Assembly (NCBI RefSeq): GCF_011299595.1
Contig: NZ_CP049867.1
Span: 248,001 to 312,000 of the forward strand
Reading direction: 5' to 3'
DNA: 64,000 nt
From: Nocardioides sp. HDW12B
GTDB taxonomy: Bacteria > Actinomycetota > Actinomycetes > Propionibacteriales > Nocardioidaceae
Within the stretch, counting starts at the first letter, position 1; each line of letters starts with the position of its first letter. The position numbers and the translations under genes are program-made. Of the stretch, positions 17,312 to 27,328 are shown piece after piece. A model generated the notes under the pieces. It did no database searches and was not told the DNA's origin. It saw only the letters and a program-made list of their open reading frames with translations.

Positions 17312-17423
17312 GATCCATGAGCCTACGGCCCGCCCTGAAGCGGCCGGAGCGGGGTCGCCCACACGCGGCCGCGCGCGGTCGCGCGCGAGGGGGCGCGCCG
17401 GTCCGGGAGCGTGGCCGGGCGCC

Positions 17424-17429
17424 TAGAGT
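17424..17429 (+). promoter_or_regulatory. -10 element of menG
   Basis: TAGAGT, six bases, then the GTG start of menG. No ribosome binding site is present; this is the clearest leaderless configuration in the window. Confidence 0.55.
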
Positions 17430-17435
17430 GATCGC

Positions 17436-18125
17436 GTGACTCGAGCCCAGCTGGACAAGGACCCCGCCGAGGTCGCCGCGATGTTCGACGGCGTCGCCCA
17501 GCGCTACGACCTGACCAACGACGTGCTGTCGCTGGGCCAGGACCGGGCCTGGCGCACGGCGGTGCTGCGCGCGGTCGCGCCGCTGCCGGGGGAGCGGGTG
17601 CTCGACCTCGCGGCCGGCACCGGCACCTCGAGCGTGCCCTTCGCCCAGGCCGGTGCGGTGGTCGTGCCCTGCGACTTCTCCCAGGGCATGCTCGCGGTCG
17701 GCAAGAAGGCGCGACCGGGCCTGCCCTTCGTGGCCGGCGACGGCACGCGGCTGCCCTTCGCCGACGCCTCGTTCGACGCGGTGACGATCTCGTTCGGCCT
17801 GCGCAACATCGTCGACAGCGACGCCGGGCTGGCCGAGATGCGGCGCGTGACGCGACCGGGCGGGCGGCTCGTGGTGTGCGAGTTCAGCTCCCCGACGTGG
17901 AAGCCCTTCCGGACGGTCTACCTGGAGTACCTCATGAAGGCCCTGCCGCGGGTCTCGCGTGCGGTGGCCACCAACGCCGACGCCTACGTCTACCTGGCCG
18001 AGTCGATCCGGGCCTGGCCCGACCAGGCCGGCCTCGCCGACCGCGTGCTGGCGGCCGGCTGGCGCGACGTGGAGTGGCAGAACCTGTCGGGCGGCATCGT
18101 CGCCCTCCACCGCGCCCGCGCCTGA
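17436..18125 (+). CDS. menG: Demethylmenaquinone methyltransferase
   Basis: 229-aa SAM-dependent methyltransferase (UbiE/MenG family) for the last menaquinone step. The N-terminus has [20 protein letters not shown]; the SAM motif is [15 protein letters not shown] at about residues 56-70, followed by [20 protein letters not shown] and the family segment [16 protein letters not shown]. The GTG start is probably leaderless. Family length is about 230. In mycobacteria menG lies near a geranylgeranyl-reductase-like gene and a polyprenyl synthase, as here. Confidence 0.93.
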   Translation: MTRAQLDKDPAEVAAMFDGVAQRYDLTNDVLSLGQDRAWRTAVLRAVAPLPGERVLDLAAGTGTSSVPFAQAGAVVVPCDFSQGMLAVGKKARPGLPFVAGDGTRLPFADASFDAVTISFGLRNIVDSDAGLAEMRRVTRPGGRLVVCEFSSPTWKPFRTVYLEYLMKALPRVSRAVATNADAYVYLAESIRAWPDQAGLADRVLAAGWRDVEWQNLSGGIVALHRARA

Positions 18126-18139
18126 CGGCTGGATCCGCC

Positions 18140-18227
18140 GGTTTCCCACGGTATGCAGCGAAACTGGCACTCCCCATGGTCCGCTCGCCATGGGGAGTGC
18201 ATGTTTGTCGACATACCGTGGGAAACC
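18140..18227. repeat. 88-bp nested inverted repeat
   Basis: Outer arms of 16 bp are perfect: GGTTTCCCACGGTATG at 18140-18155 and its complement at 18212-18227. Inner arms of 12 bp are also perfect: CACTCCCCATGG at 18168-18179 and its complement at 18188-18199, around an 8-base loop. The 12-base strips between outer and inner arms match only partly. It lies 14 bp after menG. It could be a terminator, a REP/MITE-type element, or both. Confidence 0.8.
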
Positions 18228-18285
18228 AGCAGCCCCCGGCCCGGGGTGCGCGGTGTGACCCGGGCCTCTAGACTGTCCTCCTGGC

Positions 18286-18317
18286 GGCTCGTGAATCCAT
18301 TCACAAGGTCACGAGCC
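18286..18317 (+). promoter_or_regulatory. Two mutually exclusive inverted repeats in the leader of the reductase gene
   Basis: GGCTCGTGA at 18286-18294 pairs with TCACGAGCC at 18309-18317. Within the same stretch GTGAATCCATTCAC (18291-18304) is a second palindrome sharing the GTGA bases. Both lie downstream of a TAGACT hexamer (18269-18274) and about 40 bases before the ATG. They could be an operator or alternative RNA hairpins. Confidence 0.45.
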
Positions 18318-18358
18318 CGGGCCGCACGGCCCCCCTCAACGGCGAAGGCAGGCAGCGC

Positions 18359-19657
18359 ATGACCCGGACCACCGCGGACGAGCGGATGGCTGACGTCATC
18401 GTCGTCGGTGCCGGTCCCGCGGGTGCGAGCACCGCCTACCACCTGGCCCAAGCCGGGGTCGACGTGCTGCTGCTGGAGAAGTCGTCCTTCCCCCGCGACA
18501 AGATCTGCGGCGACGGCCTCACCCCGCGCGCGGTCAAGCAGCTCATCTCGATGGGCTTCGACCTCGACGAGCCGGGCTGGCAGAAGAACAAGGGGCTGCG
18601 GATCGTCGGCGCCGGTCACCGCCTCGAGCTGCCGTGGCCCGAGCTGGCCAGCTTCCCGCCGTACGGCGCGGTCCGCACCCGCACGGACCTCGACGAGATC
18701 CTGGCCCGGCACGCGCAGAAGGCCGGCGCCCGCCTGACCGAGCGCACCAACGTCACCGGCCCCGTCCTCGACGAGCGCACCGGGCGCGTCGTCGGCGTCA
18801 CCGCGAAGCCGGTCGACGACCGCGGCCGCAAGGTCGGCGACGAGGTCACCTACCGCGCCCCCGTCGTCGTCGCCTGCGACGGCGTCTCGGCCCGCATGGC
18901 GATCGCGATGGGCATCGAGCGCCGCGAGAACCGCCCGATGGGCGTCGCGGTCCGCGCCTACTACGAGACCCCGCGCCACGACGACCCGTGGATGGAGTCC
19001 TGGCTCGAGCTGTGGGACGGCCCGCCCGGGCAGAGCAACCTGCTGCCGGGCTACGGATGGATCTTCGGCGTCGGCGACGGTACGGCGAACGTGGGGCTCG
19101 GCATCCTCAACAGCTCCAAGGCGTTCCAGCAGGTCGACTACAAGCAGATCCTGCACACCTGGCTGGCCACCACGCCCGAGGAGTGGGGCTTCCGTGACGA
19201 GAACCGGGTCGGCCGCATCGGCTCGGCCGCGCTGCCGATGGGCTTCAACCGCAAGCCGCACTACAGCCGCGGCATGCTGCTGGTCGGCGACTCCGGCGGC
19301 ATGACCAACCCCTTCAACGGCGAGGGCATCGACTACGCCCTCGAGGCCGGCGAGACCGCGGCCTCGGTGATCCTGCAGGCGCTGGCCCGCCCCGAGGGCC
19401 CGGCCCGCGAGCGCGTGCTCGAGGGCTACGCCGCCGCGATGGACGCCGCCTACGGGGGCTACTTCACCCTGGGCCGGGTCTTCGCGAAGATGATCGGCAA
19501 CCCGACCTTCATGAAGCAGGCGACGAAGTACGGTCTGCCGAGGGAGGGCCTCATGCGCTTCCTGCTCAAGCTCATGGCCAACCTGACCGACCCGCGCGAC
19601 GGCGACGTCTCGGACCGCATCATCAACGGGCTCAGCAAGATCGCGCCCGACGCGTGA
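18359..19657 (+). CDS. Geranylgeranyl reductase family FAD-dependent protein (possible menaquinone reductase MenJ)
   Basis: 432 aa. The dinucleotide-binding motif VIVVGAGPAGASTAYHLAQA is at about residues 14-33. FPRDKICGDGLTPRAV and VGDSGGMTNPFNGEGIDYAL are typical of the geranylgeranyl reductase / PHBH-like flavoproteins. In mycobacteria the family member MenJ saturates one isoprene of the menaquinone tail. The setting, between menG and nuoA with a polyprenyl synthase at the operon end, supports that role here but does not prove it. The ATG at 18359 has a weak AAGGCAGG upstream; Met10 is an alternative start. Confidence 0.85.
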   Translation: MTRTTADERMADVIVVGAGPAGASTAYHLAQAGVDVLLLEKSSFPRDKICGDGLTPRAVKQLISMGFDLDEPGWQKNKGLRIVGAGHRLELPWPELASFPPYGAVRTRTDLDEILARHAQKAGARLTERTNVTGPVLDERTGRVVGVTAKPVDDRGRKVGDEVTYRAPVVVACDGVSARMAIAMGIERRENRPMGVAVRAYYETPRHDDPWMESWLELWDGPPGQSNLLPGYGWIFGVGDGTANVGLGILNSSKAFQQVDYKQILHTWLATTPEEWGFRDENRVGRIGSAALPMGFNRKPHYSRGMLLVGDSGGMTNPFNGEGIDYALEAGETAASVILQALARPEGPARERVLEGYAAAMDAAYGGYFTLGRVFAKMIGNPTFMKQATKYGLPREGLMRFLLKLMANLTDPRDGDVSDRIINGLSKIAPDA

Positions 19658-19664
19658 CCCGCCC

Positions 19665-19698
19665 GACCCAGCACGCGCACGGACCCAGAACGCGCACG
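19665..19698. repeat. 17-bp tandem repeat upstream of nuoA
   Basis: GACCCAGCACGCGCACG (19665-19681) is followed directly by GACCCAGAACGCGCACG (19682-19698); they differ at one position. The pair lies 58 bp before the nuoA start and begins 8 bp after the reductase stop. It may be a regulator site for the nuo operon. Confidence 0.55.
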
Positions 19699-19756
19699 AC
19701 CGCACCACCCGCTCGACACCTGCAGCAGCTCACGACCTGAAGGGAGGTCCGGACAG

Positions 19757-20116
19757 ATGGAGCTCTACGCCCCCGTGGTCGCGCTCGCCGCGCTCGCCGC
19801 GGGATTCGCGATCTTCTCGGTCGCCATCAGCGTCCTGACCGGACCGCGCCGCTACAACCGCGCCAAGCTGGACTCCTACGAGTGCGGGATCGAGCCGACC
19901 CCGCAGCCCGTGGGCGGCGGCCGGGTGCCGGTGAAGTACTACATCGTGGCGATGCTCTTCATCGTCTTCGACATCGAGATCGTCTTCCTCTACCCGTGGG
20001 CCGTGCACTTCGACGCGCTCGGCTGGTTCGGGCTCGTGGAGATGGTCATCTTCCTCGCCACCGTGTTCGTGGCGTACGCCTACGTCTGGCGACGTGGCGG
20101 ATTGGAGTGGGACTGA
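19757..20116 (+). CDS. nuoA: NADH-quinone oxidoreductase subunit A
   Basis: 119-aa membrane subunit with three helices. The conserved loop [16 protein letters not shown] lies after the first helix, followed by [20 protein letters not shown], the most conserved part of NuoA. AGGGAGG at 19741-19747 is a good ribosome binding site. It is the first gene of the complete nuoA-N order. The ATG of nuoB overlaps the stop by one base. Confidence 0.95.
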   Translation: MELYAPVVALAALAAGFAIFSVAISVLTGPRRYNRAKLDSYECGIEPTPQPVGGGRVPVKYYIVAMLFIVFDIEIVFLYPWAVHFDALGWFGLVEMVIFLATVFVAYAYVWRRGGLEWD

Positions 20117-20670
20117 TGGGTATCGAGGAGAAGCTCCCGTCCGGGGTGCTGCTGACGACCGTCGAGGGCGTCGCCGGCTACTTCCGCAAGGCGTCGTTCT
20201 GGCCGGCCACCTTCGGCCTGGCCTGCTGCGCCATCGAGATGATGACGTCCGGCGGCCCGCGCTACGACCTCGCGCGCTACGGCATGGAGGTCTTCCGGGC
20301 CTCGCCGCGCCAGGCCGACCTGATGATCGTGGCCGGTCGGGTGAGCCAGAAGATGGCGCCCGTCCTGCGCCAGATCTACGACCAGATGGCCGAGCCGAAG
20401 TGGGTGCTCGCCATGGGCGTCTGCGCCAGCAGCGGCGGCATGTTCAACAACTACGCGATCGTCCAGGGCGTCGACCACGTCGTGCCCGTCGACATGTACC
20501 TCCCCGGCTGCCCCCCGCGCCCGGAGATGCTCATCGACGCGATCCTCAAGCTCCACGACCAGGTCCAGGCCGGCAAGATGGGCGCCCACCGCGAGAAGCA
20601 GGTCCTCGAGCTCGAGACCACCGCCCTCAACGCGCTGCCCACCTCGGAGCAGAAGGGACTGCTCCGGTGA
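20116..20670 (+). CDS. nuoB: NADH-quinone oxidoreductase subunit B
   Basis: 184 aa. It carries the N2 iron-sulfur cluster that hands electrons to menaquinone. The ligands are the paired cysteines in LACCAIEMM (about 37-38), GVCASSGG (about 103) and LPGCPPRP (about 132). The C-terminal extension (about 35 residues, charged) is usual for actinobacteria. It overlaps nuoA and nuoC. Confidence 0.96.
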   Translation: MGIEEKLPSGVLLTTVEGVAGYFRKASFWPATFGLACCAIEMMTSGGPRYDLARYGMEVFRASPRQADLMIVAGRVSQKMAPVLRQIYDQMAEPKWVLAMGVCASSGGMFNNYAIVQGVDHVVPVDMYLPGCPPRPEMLIDAILKLHDQVQAGKMGAHREKQVLELETTALNALPTSEQKGLLR

Positions 20671-21395
20671 GCGATCGGGACAGCCAGGCCGACACCTCGG
20701 GCGCCAGCACCAGCGGCCTCGCCCAGACCGGCGACCACGCCCACGACGTCGTCCGCACCCGCGAGGGCATGTTCGGCGTCCAGGGCAGCGGGGACACCTC
20801 CGGGTACGGCGGCCTCACCCAGGCCGTCGTCATGCCCGGCGGCACGCCGGCGCCGTACGGCGGCTGGTTCGACGACGTGGCGCGCGACCTGGTGCAGGGA
20901 CTGTCCCAGCAGGGCATCGACGACGCGCTCGAGAAGGTCGTCGTCCACCGCGGCGAGATCACCTTCTTCATCCGCCGGGCCCGCCTGCTCGAGACCGCCC
21001 AGCTGCTCCGCGACGCCGAGACGCTGCGCTTCGAGATGTGCCTGGGCGTCAGCGGCGTGCACTTCCCCGACGAGCCCGGCCGCGAGCTGCACGCGGTCTA
21101 CCCGCTGCTCTCGATGACCCACAACCGACGCATCCGGCTGGAGGTGGTGTGCCCCGACGCCGAGCCGCACATCCCCTCCGTGGTGCCGGTGTACCCGACC
21201 AACGACTGGCACGAGCGGGAGACCTACGACTTCTTCGGCATCGTCTTCGACGGCCACCCCGCCCTGACCCGGATCCAGATGCCCGACGACTGGCCCGGAC
21301 ACCCGCAGCGCAAGGACTATCCGCTGGGTGGCATCCCGGTGGAGTACAAGGGCGCGACGATCCCGCCGCCCGACACCCGGAGGTCGTACAACTGA
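20667..21395 (+). CDS. nuoC: NADH-quinone oxidoreductase subunit C
   Basis: 242 aa, 30 kDa-type subunit of the peripheral arm. The core motifs are [19 protein letters not shown] and [17 protein letters not shown] polar, Ser/Gly/Asp-rich N-terminal extension of about 45 residues precedes the core, as in other actinobacteria. The GTG start overlaps the nuoB stop, with AGAAGGGA at 20651-20658. Confidence 0.94.
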   Translation: MSDRDSQADTSGASTSGLAQTGDHAHDVVRTREGMFGVQGSGDTSGYGGLTQAVVMPGGTPAPYGGWFDDVARDLVQGLSQQGIDDALEKVVVHRGEITFFIRRARLLETAQLLRDAETLRFEMCLGVSGVHFPDEPGRELHAVYPLLSMTHNRRIRLEVVCPDAEPHIPSVVPVYPTNDWHERETYDFFGIVFDGHPALTRIQMPDDWPGHPQRKDYPLGGIPVEYKGATIPPPDTRRSYN

Positions 21396-22771
21396 TGGTT
21401 TCGACAAGCTCAACCCAGGGGCGCGACGCGCAGGACCCCTACGGCGCCTCCGAGGCCGCCGGCTCGCAGACCAGCCAGGGCCGCGTCTTCACCGTCACCG
21501 GTCAGGACTGGGACTCCGTCGTGGCCGGCGTCGCCGACGAGGGCGACGACCGGGTCGTGGTCAACATGGGTCCTCAGCACCCGTCCACCCACGGCGTGCT
21601 GCGGCTCATCCTCGAGCTGGAGGGCGAGACGGTCACCGAGGCCCGCGCGGGCATCGGCTACCTCCACACCGGCATCGAGAAGAACATGGAGTTCCGCTCC
21701 TGGACGCAGGGCGTCACGTTCTGCACCCGGATGGACTACCTCGCCCCGTTCCACAACGAGCTGACCTACTGCCTCGGCGTGGAGCGGCTGCTGGGCATCG
21801 AGGACGAGATCCCCGAGGCCGCCACCGTGATGCGGGTGCTGCTCTCCGAGCTCAACCGGATCTCCTCCCACCTGGTCTGCATCGCCACCGGCGGCATGGA
21901 GATCGGCGCGCTGACGGTCATGACCATCGGCTTCCGCGAGCGCGAGCTGGTCCTCGACCTGTTCGAGACCATCACCGGCCTGCGCATGAACCACGCCTTC
22001 ATCCGCCCCGGCGGCGTCGCGCAGTCCCTGCCCGACGGTGCGCTCGACCAGGTCACGGACTTCGTCAAGCTCATGAAGAAGCGGCTGCCGGAGTACGCCG
22101 CGCTCTGCAACGCCAACCCGATCTTCAAGGGCCGCCTCGTCGACGTCGGTCACCTCGACCTCGCCGGCTGCCTGGCCCTGGGCATCACCGGCCCGGCGCT
22201 GCGCTCGACCGGCTACGCCTGGGACCTGCGCAAGACCCAGCCCTACTGCGGCTACGAGGACTACGAGTTCGACGTCATCACCCGCGACAGCGCCGACGCC
22301 TACGGCCGGTTCCGGATCCGGCTCGACGAGATGTGGGAGTCGCTGCGCATCGTCGAGCAGGCCGTCGCCCGTCTCGAGGGCCTCAAGGGCGCCCCGATCA
22401 TGGTCGGCGACAAGAAGATCGCGTGGCCCTCGCAGCTGAGCGTCGGCACCGACGGCATGGGCAACAGCCTCGACCACATCAAGCACATCATGGGCGAGTC
22501 CATGGAGGCCCTGATCCACCACTTCAAGCTGGTCACCGAGGGCTTCCGCGTCCCGGCGGGCCAGGCCTACGTGCCCGTGGAGTCCCCGCGCGGCGAGCTC
22601 GGCGCCCACGTCGTCTCCGACGGCGGCACCCGGCCCTACCGCGTGCACTTCCGCGACCCGTCCTTCACCAACCTGCAGGCGACCTCGGTGATGAGCGAGG
22701 GCGGCATGGTCGCCGACGTCATCGTCGCGATCGCCTCGATCGACCCCGTCATGGGAGGCGTGGACCGATGA
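21395..22771 (+). CDS. nuoD: NADH-quinone oxidoreductase subunit D
   Basis: 458 aa, 49 kDa-type subunit that forms the quinone site with NuoB. Conserved elements are [37 protein letters not shown] and the C-terminal [25 protein letters not shown]. The first 55 residues ([17 protein letters not shown] onward) are non-conserved. Their first codons coincide with a REP-like 19-mer beginning at the G of the start codon. The start overlaps the nuoC stop (TGATG). Confidence 0.95.
   Translation: MVSTSSTQGRDAQDPYGASEAAGSQTSQGRVFTVTGQDWDSVVAGVADEGDDRVVVNMGPQHPSTHGVLRLILELEGETVTEARAGIGYLHTGIEKNMEFRSWTQGVTFCTRMDYLAPFHNELTYCLGVERLLGIEDEIPEAATVMRVLLSELNRISSHLVCIATGGMEIGALTVMTIGFRERELVLDLFETITGLRMNHAFIRPGGVAQSLPDGALDQVTDFVKLMKKRLPEYAALCNANPIFKGRLVDVGHLDLAGCLALGITGPALRSTGYAWDLRKTQPYCGYEDYEFDVITRDSADAYGRFRIRLDEMWESLRIVEQAVARLEGLKGAPIMVGDKKIAWPSQLSVGTDGMGNSLDHIKHIMGESMEALIHHFKLVTEGFRVPAGQAYVPVESPRGELGAHVVSDGGTRPYRVHFRDPSFTNLQATSVMSEGGMVADVIVAIASIDPVMGGVDR
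21397..21415 (+). repeat. REP-like 19-mer at the nuoD start
   Basis: GGTTTCGACAAGCTCAACC begins at the last base of the nuoD ATG and is translated as V-S-T-S-S-T. The same motif with one change occurs at 24823-24841 in nuoG, and a three-base variant at 43532-43550 in korB. Confidence 0.7.
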
Positions 22772-23502
22772 GCACCACCGAGGGCACCACGGGCCTCACC
22801 GAGACGACGTACGCCGAGCTGCGGGAGATCGCGGCGCGCTACCCCCAGGCGCGCTCGGGGCTGCTGCCGATGCTGCACCTGGTGCAGGCGGCCGAGGGCT
22901 GCGTGACCTCCGAGGGCATCGAGGTCTGCGCGGAGATCCTGGGGATCACCGCGGCCGAGGTGGCCGGGGTGGCGACGTTCTACACGATGTACAAGCGCCG
23001 CCCGGTCGGCGACTACCACGTCGGGGTCTGCACCAACACGCTCTGCGCGGTGATGGGCGGCGACCTCATCTTCGAGCGGCTCAAGGAGCACCTCGACGTC
23101 GGCAACGACGAGACGACCACCCACGAGGAGGGTCGTCGCGACATCACCCTCGAGCACATCGAGTGCAACGCCGCGTGCGACTACGCCCCGGTGATGACGG
23201 TCAACTGGGAGTTCATGGACAACATGACCCCCGAGTCGGCGACCCGCCTGGTCGACGACCTGCGCGACGGCACCGAGGTGCGCTCGACCCGCGGGCCCCG
23301 CATCTGCACGTGGCGCGAGGCGGAGCGGGTCATCGCCGGCTTCGAGGACGGCCGTGTCGACGAGGGCCCCGCCGCCGGCGGGCCGTCGCTGCTCGGTCTG
23401 CAGATCGCCCGCGAGCGCGGCTGGACCGCGCCCGCCTCCGGCGACACCGGCTCGAACGGCTCGACTGGCTCGACTGGCTCGACTGATGGAGGCACGCAGT
23501 GA
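22768..23502 (+). CDS. nuoE: NADH-quinone oxidoreductase subunit E
   Basis: 244 aa, 24 kDa-type subunit with a thioredoxin-like fold and the N1a [2Fe-2S] cluster. The ligands are Cys88 and Cys93 (CTNTLC) and Cys133 and Cys137 (CNAAC). The N-terminal helical domain includes [15 protein letters not shown] and [10 protein letters not shown]-terminal extension of about 70 residues ends in Gly-Ser-Thr repeats made by four copies of a 9-bp unit (23449-23484). It overlaps nuoD and nuoF. Confidence 0.95.
   Translation: MSTTEGTTGLTETTYAELREIAARYPQARSGLLPMLHLVQAAEGCVTSEGIEVCAEILGITAAEVAGVATFYTMYKRRPVGDYHVGVCTNTLCAVMGGDLIFERLKEHLDVGNDETTTHEEGRRDITLEHIECNAACDYAPVMTVNWEFMDNMTPESATRLVDDLRDGTEVRSTRGPRICTWREAERVIAGFEDGRVDEGPAAGGPSLLGLQIARERGWTAPASGDTGSNGSTGSTGSTDGGTQ
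23449..23484 (+). repeat. Four 9-bp tandem repeats at the end of nuoE
   Basis: One GGCTCGAAC followed by three GGCTCGACT copies, in frame, giving [12 protein letters not shown]. The unit resembles the core of the REP-like 19-mer at the starts of nuoD and nuoG. Confidence 0.75.
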
Positions 23503-24815
23503 CCGACCTGCTGACCCCGGTCCTCTCCGACACGTGGGACCACGAGCGCTCCTGGACCCGCGAGGTCTACGAGGCCAACGGTGGCTACCGCGCGCTGCGC
23601 AAGGCGCTCGCGATGGACCCCGACGACATCATCACCGCGGTGAAGGACTCCGGCCTGCGCGGTCGCGGCGGCGCCGGCTTCCCCACGGGCATGAAGTGGG
23701 GCTTCATCCCGCAGGACAACCCGAACCCGAAGTACCTCGTGGTCAACGCCGACGAGTCGGAGCCGGGCACCTGCAAGGACACGCCCCTGATGATGGCCGA
23801 CCCGCACGTGCTGGTGGAGGGCGTGATCATCTCCTCCTACGCCATCCGTGCGAACACCGCCTTCATCTACGTGCGCGGCGAGATCCTCCACGTCATCCGC
23901 CGTCTGCGCGCCGCCGTCGCGGAGGCGTACGCCGCCGGCCACCTCGGCACGGACATCCACGGCTCGGGCTACGACCTCGACCTCGTCGTCCACGCCGGCG
24001 CCGGGGCCTACATCTGCGGCGAGGAGACGGCCCTGCTGGACTCCCTCGAGGGCCGGCGCGGCCAACCCCGCCTGCGTCCGCCGTTCCCGGCCGTGGCCGG
24101 TCTCTACGCCAGCCCGACGGTCATCAACAACGTCGAGTCGATCGCGTCAGTTCCGAGCATCGTCGACCGCGGCGCGGCGTGGTTCTCGTCGATGGGCACC
24201 GAGCGCAGCAAGGGCATGACGCTCTACTCGCTGTCGGGCCACGTGAAGAACCCGGGCCAGTTCGAGGCGCCGCTGGGCATCACGCTCCGTGAGCTGCTCG
24301 ACCTCTCGGGCGGCGTCCGCGAGGGGCACGAGCTGAAGTTCTGGACCCCGGGCGGGTCCTCCACGCCGCTGCTGACTGCCGAGCACCTCGACGTCCCGCT
24401 CGACTACGAGGGCGTCGGCCAGGCGGGCTCGATGCTGGGCACGAAGGCGCTGCAGGTCTTCGACGAGACCACCTGCGTGGTCCGCGCCGTGCTGCGGTGG
24501 ACCGAGTTCTACAAGCACGAGTCCTGCGGCAAGTGCACCCCGTGCCGCGAGGGCACGTGGTGGCTGGTGCAGGTGCTGGCGCGGCTGGAGAAGGGCCAGG
24601 GCACCGAGGCCGACCTCGACCAGCTCCTCGACCAGTGCGACAACATCCTCGGGCGCTCGTTCTGCGCCCTCGGTGACGGTGCGACGAGCCCCATCACGTC
24701 CTCGATCGAGTACTTCCGCGACGAGTACCTCGCCCACCTGACCCACGGCGGGTGCCCGTTCGACCCGATGAAGTCCACGCTGTTCGCAGCCGAGACGGCA
24801 GGAGCGTCCGCATGA
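23499..24815 (+). CDS. nuoF: NADH-quinone oxidoreductase subunit F
   Basis: 438 aa, 51 kDa-type subunit that oxidises NADH. The NADH-binding glycine motif is [13 protein letters not shown] at about residues 55-67; the FMN region includes [14 protein letters not shown] and [12 protein letters not shown]. The N3 [4Fe-4S] cluster ligands are Cys343, Cys346 and Cys349 ([11 protein letters not shown]) with Cys389 (FCALGDG). The GTG start overlaps the nuoE stop behind GGAGG. Confidence 0.96.
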   Translation: MTDLLTPVLSDTWDHERSWTREVYEANGGYRALRKALAMDPDDIITAVKDSGLRGRGGAGFPTGMKWGFIPQDNPNPKYLVVNADESEPGTCKDTPLMMADPHVLVEGVIISSYAIRANTAFIYVRGEILHVIRRLRAAVAEAYAAGHLGTDIHGSGYDLDLVVHAGAGAYICGEETALLDSLEGRRGQPRLRPPFPAVAGLYASPTVINNVESIASVPSIVDRGAAWFSSMGTERSKGMTLYSLSGHVKNPGQFEAPLGITLRELLDLSGGVREGHELKFWTPGGSSTPLLTAEHLDVPLDYEGVGQAGSMLGTKALQVFDETTCVVRAVLRWTEFYKHESCGKCTPCREGTWWLVQVLARLEKGQGTEADLDQLLDQCDNILGRSFCALGDGATSPITSSIEYFRDEYLAHLTHGGCPFDPMKSTLFAAETAGASA

Positions 24816-27328
24816 CCAGCGGGGTTTCGACAGGCTCAACCGCCGGTGGCGGACAGGTCGAGAAGGCCGACCTCGTCACCCTCACCATCGACGGCATCGA
24901 GGTCAGCGTGCCCAAGGGCACGCTGCTGATCCGGGCCGCCGAGCAGATCGGCGTGCAGATCCCGCGCTTCTGCGACCACCCGCTGCTGGCGCCGGTCGGC
25001 GCCTGCCGCCAGTGCCTGGTCGAGGTCGCGATGCCCGACCGCGAGGGCGAGCTCAAGACGATGATGGGCCCGCCCGGGCGCGTGAAGCCGCAGGCCTCCT
25101 GCACCATGGCCGTCGCCGAGGGGATGCAGGTCAAGACCCAGCTCACCTCGGCGATCGCCGACAAGTCCCAGCAGGGCGTCATGGAGGCGCTGCTGATCAA
25201 CCACCCGCTCGACTGCCCGGTCTGCGACAAGGGCGGCGAGTGCCCCCTGCAGAACCAGGCCATGAGCAACGGCCGCGGCGAGACCCGCTTCAGCAAGGGC
25301 GAGGTCAAGCGCACCTTCCCCAAGCCGATCAACATCTCCGCCCAGGTGCTGCTGGACCGCGAGCGCTGCGTGCTGTGCGCGCGTTGCACCCGCTTCTCCG
25401 AGCAGATCGCCGGTGACCCCTTCATCGCGCTGATCGAGCGCGGTGCGCTGCAGCAGGTCGGCATCTACGAGAACGAGCCCTACCACTCGAACTTCTCGGG
25501 CAACGTCATCCAGATCTGCCCGGTGGGTGCGCTGACCTCGGCGTCGTACCGCTTCCGCGCACGGCCCTTCGACCTGATCTCCACCCCCTCGGTGGCCGAG
25601 CACGACTCCTGCGGCGCGGCGATCCGCGTCGACCACCGTCGCGGCAAGGTCGTGCGCCGCCTCGCCGGCAACGACCCCGAGGTCAACGAGGAGTGGATCA
25701 ACGACAAGGACCGCTTCGCCTTCCGCTACGCCACCGCCGCGGACCGGCTGACCCACCCGCAGGTCCGCGACGAGACGACCGGCGAGCTCCGGGTCGCCTC
25801 GTGGCCCGAGGCCTTCGCCGTCGCTGCCCGCGGGCTCGCCGCGGCCTCTGCGGTCGGGGTCCTCACCGGCGGCCGCCTCACCCGTGAGGACGCCTACGCC
25901 TACGCAAAGTTCGCCCGCGTCTCTCTCGGCACCAACGACATCGACTTCCGCAGCCGCCCGCACACCGCGGAGGAGGCCGGCTTCCTCGCCTCGCGCGTGG
26001 CCGGCACCCCGACCACCGTGACGTACGGCGCCCTCGAGAAGGCGACCGCCGTGGTCCTGCTCGGGCTGGAGCCCGAGGAGGAGGCCGGTGCCCTCTTCCT
26101 GCGGCTGCGCAAGGCGTCGCGCTCGAGCAGCGGCGGCAAGGCTCCCCGCGTCTTCGCCGTGGCGCCCTTCACCAGCAGCGGCCTGCGCAAGCTCAAGGCG
26201 AGCGTCGTCCGCACCGCCCCCGGCGCCGAGGTCGCCGCGATCGAGCAGCTCGCCCACGACGGCGACCTCGCCCTCGACGGCGGTGGGGTCATCCTCGTCG
26301 GCGAGCGGCTCGCCCAGACCCCGGGCGCGCTGCACGCGGCCTCTGTGCTGGCCACCCAGACCGGCGCCCGCCTGGCGTGGGTCCCGGCCCGCGCCGGTGA
26401 CCGCGGCGCGCTGGACGCCGGCTGCCTGCCGGGCCTCCTGCCCGGCGGCCGTCCCGTCTCCGACGCCGCGGCGCGGGTCGACGTCTCCACCGTGTGGGGC
26501 GTGCCGGTGCCCACCGGCGAGGGTCGTGACGGCGACGCGATCCTGGCCGCCGCCCGCGCCGGCGAGATCGACGCCCTGGTCGTGGGCGGGGTGGGTCTCG
26601 ACGACCTCGCCGACCCGGCCGGTGCCGAGGCCGCCCTCGACGCGGCCGGCTTCGTGGTCAGCCTCGAGCTGCGCGAGAGCGCCGTCACCTCGCGCGCCGA
26701 CGTCGTGCTGCCGGTGGCCCCGGTGGCCGAGAAGGCCGGCAGCTTCGTGACCTGGGAGGGACGCGTGCGTCCCTTCGTCAAGGCGCTGTCGGAGAGCAAC
26801 GCGCTGCCCGACGTGCGGGTGCTGGCCGGCATCGCCGACCAGCTCGGGCGCCCGCTGGGGGTCTCCACCCCGCAGGCCGCCGCGGCCGAGCTCGACGAGC
26901 TCGGCGCCTGGGACGGAGCCCGCGCGGGCGACGACCTGGCCGACCTGGTGGCCGCGGCCCCGGCCGAGGCAGGCACCGGGCACCGGCTGGCGACCTGGAA
27001 GACGATGGTCTCCGACGGCCCGATGCAGGACGGCGACGCGGCCTACCACGCCAGCGGCCCCCGTCCGGTCGCCGTCCTCGACGAGCGCACCCTGTCCACC
27101 CTCGGCCTCGCCGAGGGTGACGGCGTCACGCTGTCGACCGCCCGTGGCTCCGTCACGCTGCCGGCCGTGGTCGGCGACGTCGAGGAGGGCGTGGTCTGGG
27201 CCCCGGCCAGCAGTGGCGGGGTGCACCTCGGGCGTGACCTCGGCGTAGGCTCCGGCGGCCGGGTGACGCTCCGGCCCGCCCCGGCAGCGGACGCACCCGT
27301 GCTCCACGACTCCCAGGAAGGACGGTGA
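24812..27328 (+). CDS. nuoG: NADH-quinone oxidoreductase subunit G
   Basis: 838 aa. The N-terminal [2Fe-2S] ligands are Cys54, Cys65, Cys68 and Cys97. The His-Cys3 cluster is His131, Cys135, Cys138 and Cys144. The N5-type cluster follows at Cys186, Cys189, Cys192 and Cys236. A molybdopterin-oxidoreductase-like domain fills the rest. Only one cysteine (EHDSCGAAI) remains where N7 would bind, so N7 is probably absent. The N-terminal [14 protein letters not shown] is read from a REP-like 19-mer. The start overlaps the nuoF stop. Confidence 0.95.
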   Translation: MTSGVSTGSTAGGGQVEKADLVTLTIDGIEVSVPKGTLLIRAAEQIGVQIPRFCDHPLLAPVGACRQCLVEVAMPDREGELKTMMGPPGRVKPQASCTMAVAEGMQVKTQLTSAIADKSQQGVMEALLINHPLDCPVCDKGGECPLQNQAMSNGRGETRFSKGEVKRTFPKPINISAQVLLDRERCVLCARCTRFSEQIAGDPFIALIERGALQQVGIYENEPYHSNFSGNVIQICPVGALTSASYRFRARPFDLISTPSVAEHDSCGAAIRVDHRRGKVVRRLAGNDPEVNEEWINDKDRFAFRYATAADRLTHPQVRDETTGELRVASWPEAFAVAARGLAAASAVGVLTGGRLTREDAYAYAKFARVSLGTNDIDFRSRPHTAEEAGFLASRVAGTPTTVTYGALEKATAVVLLGLEPEEEAGALFLRLRKASRSSSGGKAPRVFAVAPFTSSGLRKLKASVVRTAPGAEVAAIEQLAHDGDLALDGGGVILVGERLAQTPGALHAASVLATQTGARLAWVPARAGDRGALDAGCLPGLLPGGRPVSDAAARVDVSTVWGVPVPTGEGRDGDAILAAARAGEIDALVVGGVGLDDLADPAGAEAALDAAGFVVSLELRESAVTSRADVVLPVAPVAEKAGSFVTWEGRVRPFVKALSESNALPDVRVLAGIADQLGRPLGVSTPQAAAAELDELGAWDGARAGDDLADLVAAAPAEAGTGHRLATWKTMVSDGPMQDGDAAYHASGPRPVAVLDERTLSTLGLAEGDGVTLSTARGSVTLPAVVGDVEEGVVWAPASSGGVHLGRDLGVGSGGRVTLRPAPAADAPVLHDSQEGR
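24823..24841 (+). repeat. REP-like 19-mer at the nuoG start
   Basis: GGTTTCGACAGGCTCAACC, 11 bases after the A of the nuoG ATG, translated as V-S-T-G-S-T. It differs by one base from the copy in nuoD. Confidence 0.7.

Noticed and set aside
25600-25720. N7 iron-sulfur cluster in NuoG
   Set aside because: Only one cysteine (EHDSCGAAI) is found where four are needed.
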